A stretch of 64,000 nt of DNA from Semisulcospira habei (Eukaryota; Mollusca; Gastropoda; Semisulcospiridae): contig BTPG01000006.1 of NCBI GenBank assembly GCA_036245525.1, forward strand, positions 67,976,786 to 68,040,785, in the 5' to 3' direction. The notes under the pieces were generated by a model. That model did no database searches and was not told where the DNA came from. It worked only from the letters and a program-made list of their open reading frames with translations. A program made the translations under genes and the position numbers. The stretch's first letter is position 1. Every line of letters begins with the position of its first letter. Shown here piece after piece: positions 57,162 through 64,000 of the stretch.

Positions 57162-58372
57162 AGACGAGTTAGAAATAACTAAATGGGGCGACCCGACCTG
57201 GCTCAACACGGGGCACGCCGCGATGCTCTCGACAGCGCCCAGGTACGGTGTCGTAGACCCACAAGTGGAAAGACACAGCCAGCCTCCACTCTCACAACGA
57301 AGGCCTTCCGCACAGCCCGGCGGCGGACTTAGCTGGTTAATTCTGGCTTTGGGACTGGCTTTGGAACTGGATTTGGAACTGGATTTGGATACACTACAAC
57401 ACAGGTGCAAAACACGCATATAAATAACAACAAAAGAATCACATCACCCTTCCCACAACTTTAACTGTCGTCTTTTACGTCCCTTCACCTCCCCCCCCCC
57501 CCCCCCACACACACACAAACAATAAATTCACACTCAACCAAAAAGCATATTTACACGTCAACACATGACTCACTTCCAAATTTACACTCCGACGCCAAAT
57601 AGTAAGATGGCCTCAGTCGCCCGCTCGGCGTTAAATCCCAGTAACTAATCTGACGCAAGATACTACAAAATACAACAGATGGCATTCACTTCTACATTCA
57701 CTCCACACTTGCCCCCCAATACACACTAACCAAACTGATAATAACAAAACAAGCAAACAGACCAACGAGCAAATGGACACTAACGAATTGTTGCGTGTAC
57801 TCACCGCTATCCGTGGAGACGCCCCGGCTGGGACGCAGACAAACAAAGACAAGACAAGCCAGGGGTTCAGTCGTTGCAGTTTCTTCTTCTCTCAGGACAC
57901 CAACTCCGGAGCAACCAGAGCCGTATTGTGGGACCGCCACAGAAGGACGCACGCCGCTTGAGGACCGCGGCAAATAGTTAACCACGTCCGCGAAATCCCC
58001 CCTCGAAGACAGACTTGTTACCTCGTTCACTGCTTGAAGCCGACCGTTCTTGTTCGCAGCTGGAATGCGACTCTCTCGTTCGCTGTTGGAATGCGACTGA
58101 CTAACAATTTCCTTATCGTACGGTTAGCAAAAAAACGCTCAGTAAATCATGTGATTGAAATTCACGTGAAACAATAACCACCCGATCAAGCAGACTGAGC
58201 GATCACGTGCGTCACGCCGTACTTCCGTACGCACGCACAGCAGCAAAACACCCGTGTAGAGGCCAAATACTAGACATCTATGCTATCGCTACCCGGTGAC
58301 TAACTAATCTGTCACCCTCTAAATTTACCTCCCCTACAAGAAATAGGAAAAAAGAAAATCCCGTGTCGTGAG
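57162..58372. other. Right part of the unidentified insertion
   Basis: A poly(C) run at 57490 and ACAC-rich sequence; no long frame with recognisable domains. TCAGTCGCCCGCTCGGCGTTAAATCCCAGT at 57614 resembles a reversed SINE-tail phrase seen at 24970 and 49897. CACGTG-like motifs occur at 58163 and 58206. Confidence 0.45.
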
Positions 58373-58660
58373 AGACCTGATAGACATCATAGGCAAATGC
58401 AGCCTCGTTTTCTCATGTGCTCTTTCCCGGTCTGAAACCGCCTTGGTTGGGCGGTAACTCCCCCCTCCCCCCCCCCCCCCTCCCGTGTCTTCTAGGTCTC
58501 ATGCAAGCTTTCCTTGCCACGATTCGTTCCTGAGTTTCCCCCACAGTGTTCTGCATTGTCAATATGCGATAGCCATTTAGCTTCCTGTGGTCTATCCCCT
58601 GTTCGGGTAGGGCGAAGCCGTGGGTCCAGTCTTCGGCAGATGGTCTGTGGCGCAACTTTC
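58373..58660 (-). pseudogene. LINE RT fragment, upstream half
   Basis: The minus strand shows ILTMQNTVG, RIVARK, an expanded G-rich stretch, then LPPNQGGFRPGKST and, one frame over, ENEAAFAYDVYQ. This is the order found in one invertebrate non-LTR RT group (ERIVARKLA..LPPNQGGFRPGK..ENAAAFAYDVYEGFQ). The next expected residues are found at 53345 and below. Confidence 0.78.
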
Positions 58661-59250
58661 CTGATAAAAACTGAAAAGCTCCGTCTTTTCTTCGTCTGTC
58701 AGGTTGCTCAGGTCAGATTACATGGCTGAGTCCGGCCCCCGCACTGTGTCTTTCGAACTTAGTATCAGTGCCTCAAGGATGTCTTCCTCTGTCAGTTTAC
58801 TGTCCGGGACGTCCTGTGCCATGGTCTGGTGCAAGGCATTCAAAATCTGTTTCCGGTCATCCAGATTTCCCTGGACACTTTGATGGATGAAGCCATCCAG
58901 CAAGATGGCACCTTTCTCTTTGTCACTCTTCAAAAGTGTCCCTGTGGGTCTGTAATATCTGGAGTTGTGTGGGTGCCTTGTTTTCCTTCCATCTGTTGGT
59001 AAAAGTGCTCATACATTTTTCATTAACACTACTTGGTCACGTGGAAGGGGTAGCTGGGGATTCACCCAAGAAATATATTTCCTAATGTTTATCAGAAAGG
59101 TTGGGATACCTAGTAAATCTTGTAAACCCCGTTCTCAGAAGAAGCTCAGGATCAAATTCACCGTGCGAGCACACTATTTTAGTATCCTCAGTGTACTATT
59201 TGTAGATACCATTTTAGGTAATATATTATGACACTACAGGGACAAATGTT
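58661..59250. other. Sequence without recognised gene
   Basis: Minus strand 58718-58933 reads EKGAILLDGFIHQSVQGNLD and LNALHQTMAQDVPDSKLTEED. This is plausible coding sequence, possibly the upstream, linker part of the LINE split at 58373, but it is not recognised. Confidence 0.4.
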
Positions 59251-59251
59251 A

Positions 59252-59465
59252 TTAACTCATTCAGCCCGACGGCCGTATTTTCCAAATTTTGGAGGCGTCA
59301 TCTAAAAACTATGCACCTGTTGCAGGAGATGGATCGACCATGATAATTCATGGGCAGTTTCAGATTAGCTTGGCGCCGATAGGCGCCAAACTAATCTGCC
59401 TCTACCCTTGAATTATCGTGGTCGACCCATCTCCTGCTGTAGTGCGTCAGGGCTGAATGGGTTAA
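59252..59465. mobile_element. Palindromic MITE, family A2b, full length
   Basis: TTAACTCATTCAGCCCGACG to CGTCAGGGCTGAATGGGTTAA; TTAA on both ends and intact hairpin. Confidence 0.88.
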
Positions 59466-60686
59466 AACAAATTTAAATTGCGTTTTTTTTCTCATTGAAC
59501 AATGTCAACTCATGAGAAATAAAATCACAGTTTTCACTTCCAATCAGGGTATACGGCATGTAATTGGGGCATCGAGGATGTCAACGAAAGCATCGTAATA
59601 TTATGCAATAATTTACATAGTTGACTTTGTTGTCACCGAGAATTACGCACAAGTACCAAGTTATCAATTAAATAACCCTTTACTATTGTTGAAACATAAA
59701 ATTACAAAAATCCTGTGAATCTGTAATTTTCTGCCTAATGTACGCTGTTTTAGTGCTGCGTGAACAGCTGCACTTTATAATTTCGATGCGATGCGATTAC
59801 GTTCTATACCTTTGTTCATCTGTATCCCATAGTTAGTGAACAACTCAAGACCTCAGGAAAGCGCACCATAACTTGTCTTTGGAGTCAGATTAAGTATACT
59901 TAATTCTCAAGTAATTCATGTTTAACGGTAATAAATAACAAGAGATTAACCTTTTCCCCGCCATTGTACGTACATTTTGTTTCTGAAATCTTGGTTCATT
60001 CAACGATCCAAAGCCAACGCCGTACAAGTGGCTCTGTTCGACTTTCTCCGTGGTCGCCCGTTATGACGGGAGTCGTCTTATCATATGTTACCAAGTGATA
60101 CGTAACATGTGATTAGTAGACTCACAATTGCATGTTACGATGACAACGTTACTCGCTGAGCAAATCGTGTCCCCCCAAATAGGTCTTTGGCCAATCAATT
60201 TTCTCAGTACAAACATATCTCCTCCTTCCAGTCTGCCCTCAAAACTCATCTCTTTCAACAGTTCTAGCACTATATCACCACACTCCCCAGCCCAAGCTGA
60301 CCGTCCTAATGTATCTTCACTATTTGTGTTACGTGAGTCATTGTCTAAAGCGTGCGCATGCGTGTGCGAGTTGTGAGTGCGCGCTTAGAGTTATAATTAT
60401 TATAAGATAAGCGCATTATAAATACCGTAATTATTATTATTATTATTATACCCTAATCTTCATTCAGTCAAACCTCTAAACAAAAGATGCCAATAAATAA
60501 ACAATTTAGGGGGCTACACAACAAAAAGAACTATATGTAGGTGTTCTGTGATACCGTTGGTACCAGTTTTATACAAAACATAATTGAATAATAAGTTAGA
60601 TAATATCAACGACAGGAAAATTTTACTGAAGCGAAGACCCTATGCTGTACGTACTGACAGTAATCGAAATGGCGAAGAAACAACAA
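59466..60686. other. Intergenic; B fragment and SINE-like tail
   Basis: A family B left end (TTAACCTTTTCCCCGCCATTG) at 59946. At 60220-60450, CCCTCAAAACTCATCTCTTTC and GATAAGCGCATTATAAATACC with an (ATT)n tail resemble a LINE/SINE 3' end. The rest shows nothing. Confidence 0.5.
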
Positions 60687-60730
60687 GATTGGATGAACAA
60701 TAACCCACAAAGTCTTTTCTAAACGCGCGT

Positions 60731-60734
<4 letters not shown>

Positions 60735-60801
<67 letters not shown>

Positions 60802-60812
60802 CGCGCGCGCGT
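60735..60812. repeat. (GT)n/(GC)n microsatellite
   Basis: About 28 GT units followed by (GC)n. Confidence 0.95.
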
Positions 60813-60833
60813 GTGCATGAAAAGGAGAGAGAG

Positions 60834-62168
<1,335 letters not shown>

Positions 62169-62169
62169 T

Positions 62170-62276
<107 letters not shown>

Positions 62277-62517
62277 GTCACACCTAGAGTATTGCGTCGA
62301 TGTCTGCGTGGTGACGAAATTTCTGCTTTTACGTCACCGTCACTGTCTGATTTTCTCCCGAAGTCGAGGGTTTTGTCTACCGTATTGAAAATACGTTAGA
62401 CTTTACGATGGGGCTGATCGGAGCGCCTGAGATTGTGGTAAAGAAGTAACAAGATCAACATGACGTAATGTCTAGCTGCTCTAACCTTGCTGTTGAACGT
62501 ACTGTTGGCGCGAAAGG

Positions 62518-62520
<3 letters not shown>

Positions 62521-62613
<93 letters not shown>
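62521..62613. repeat. (TG)n microsatellite
   Basis: About 46 units, then GCGTGCGTGCGCGCG. Confidence 0.95.
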
Positions 62614-62616
<3 letters not shown>

Positions 62617-63261
62617 CGTGCGCGCGTATCAGTAAAAACTACAATTTTCGAAGCTGGCTTACTTACAAGGTTGAAATTAAGGAAATGCTTCATTCAGGGG
62701 GTGTCTAGGTGCCCATCCGAGCATATTGAAATTGGACGTTTCATTGAAGAGTTAAATGACCGTTTACAGAAAGTCGGTTGATCCAAACTGGAGTCCGTAA
62801 TTTGGATTATATGTACTTGAAATTTTGGATATTGCTAGCCTTTGAATAAAGACATTGAAAGAGTTCGTTAGCCAGCTTTGTACCTCTTCGACCTTTTCGA
62901 AAATAAAAATTTAATGCGGAAAAAAACATGTAAAAAGTTATGCTCGTCGATTTCACCAGAAGAACCAGTGACAGTGACGTAAAAGCAGCAAACGCCTCAG
63001 TGTTTTATACAATGTTCTTAAGTGTCGCAAAGCGCCAGCACGGCACAGTAAGTGTTGTACATGTGTATGAGCTGACACAAAGCTCTCCATCATTAAGGAA
63101 GACAGTCTCTCTATTTTTGTTAAGAGTGTTTGCGAACGTATTGTGGAAAAAGGTGGAAAACGCATGCAAGCTAATACAGAAGAGGCTTTGTGGGCATGGG
63201 CCATCCCACCTTGTTTTTCAAAATGGCTGTGGCTACGCCAGCCCACAGAACTGGTACTGTG

Positions 63262-63362
63262 TGTGTGTGTGTGGGGTGGGGGGTGGGGGGGGGGAGTGGG
63301 GGGGGGTGGGGGGTGGGGGGGGGGGTGGGGGCGTGGGGGTGGGGGTGGGTGGGTGGTGGTGG
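63262..63362. repeat. G-rich tract
   Basis: Runs of G5-G10 broken by T or A; G-quadruplex-prone. The long frames across it encode only poly-Gly/Val/Trp. Confidence 0.92.
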
Positions 63363-63720
63363 AGTTAAGGTGGAGATAGATGACTCAGAAGGATAAGCTT
63401 ACAAACAGGTGCAAATCAGAACGTTTCTAAAAGAAAAACGCATGTTGGCTAAAAACAATACGGTATACTTTGGGATGAAATCCTCATCTTGTTTACCTTT
63501 TATTTTTTCCTGCGTAGAATTAATTTTTACTGAAAAAGTTCAAAAGATACAAAGCTGGCTGACGAACTCATCCAATGTCCTCCAATCTAGCTATATGCAA
63601 AATTTCAAGTGAATATGACAAAACGTACGGGGACTCTGATCTTGGAAAACCAACTTTGAATAAACGCGCTTAGTTTAACCCTTCTGTCAACGCGACACTC
63701 AGGTTTGATTTGCTCGAGAG

Positions 63721-63840
<120 letters not shown>

Positions 63841-64000
63841 ATAAAACGTTTTATTGACAGGATAAAGTTTTAGGCGAAACGCCTCTCTTACAAACTGTCC
63901 TGTTAGAAAAGAAATATTAACAGCAAAGAGTAAGAAACACAATAACACAATAAATCGAAACATGAAGAAATAAACTGGAAAAAAGCAATGCAAATAATGC

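Larger units (their letters stand above)
53346..58372. mobile_element. Unidentified ~5-kb insertion splitting the LINE
   Basis: The two RT halves join at VYQ/VFHRKEE if this segment is removed. GTGAAAGACCT at the left border and GTGAGAGACCT at the right (one mismatch) look like an ~11-bp target-site duplication. The segment contains the nested LINE at 54243-57085. The remaining ~2.1 kb holds no long ORF, only A/C-rich plus-strand sequence with internal repeats (for example GCACAACCGTCGA at 53891 and 54042). I see no clear terminal inverted or long terminal repeats. Confidence 0.6.

Noticed and set aside
53346..58372. LTR retrotransposon
   Set aside because: No long terminal repeats bound the segment; the only long direct repeat (76 bp) flanks the nested LINE and fits a target-site duplication better.
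62940..63368. 142-codon frame
   Set aside because: Translation of foldback repeat arm and a G-rich tract; same sequence appears inverted and frameshifted in sister copies.

Overview
The window is animal nuclear DNA. It holds one large intron-rich gene, an arylsulfatase B-like sulfatase with 14 exons, set in very repeat-rich sequence. Introns with GT/AG borders, non-LTR retrotransposons of several clades, tRNA-derived SINEs, long (GT)n/(GA)n/(AT)n microsatellites and hundreds of bases of small palindromic elements point to an invertebrate. The retroelement and repeat types look lophotrochozoan, most likely a gastropod mollusc (inference from general familiarity; a Littorina-like snail is only a guess).

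Layout. 1-13.7 kb: noncoding; palindromic MITE-like elements, a foldback element (about 7.4-9.5 kb) and simple repeats. 13.70-37.63 kb, + strand: the sulfatase gene. Its exons join into one uninterrupted 509-codon frame that keeps the formylglycine motif and every active-site residue I could align with human ARSB. The introns hold a CR1-like LINE 3' end (18.2-19.2 kb), a decayed copy of an uncharacterised FEN/PIN-nuclease-like protein family (21.4-23.2 kb), two RTE-like LINE fragments (28.1-29.1 and 35.7-36.4 kb), a decayed tandem copy of the end of exon 5 (26.5 kb) and many palindromes. 38.2-44.7 kb, - strand: a nearly full-length but frameshifted CR1/L2-like LINE with a coiled-coil/SGNH-esterase ORF1 and an APE/RT ORF2. 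It is inserted in a palindromic element and is itself hit by a tRNA-SINE. 45-53 kb: tandem duplications, a tRNA-SINE, a diverged ~160-bp tandem array, a small ORF for a secreted eight-cysteine peptide (50.06-50.33 kb, - strand) and a second foldback element. 52.9-58.7 kb: one LINE split by a ~5-kb unidentified insertion, which in turn carries a 5'-truncated LINE with a long open frame (54.28-57.09 kb) flanked by a perfect 76-bp direct repeat. 58.7-64 kb: mostly noncoding; a third foldback element interrupted by a second copy of the 38-44 kb LINE family, ending in a long (GA)n tract.

How it fits together. Apart from the sulfatase and possibly the cysteine-rich peptide, nothing looks like a host gene. 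Most of the rest records transposition, and several nested insertions can be ordered from target-site duplications seen directly in the sequence. Several palindrome families begin TTAACC and end GGTTAA, which suggests piggyBac-type non-autonomous elements. No rRNA gene, intact tRNA gene or CRISPR array was seen.
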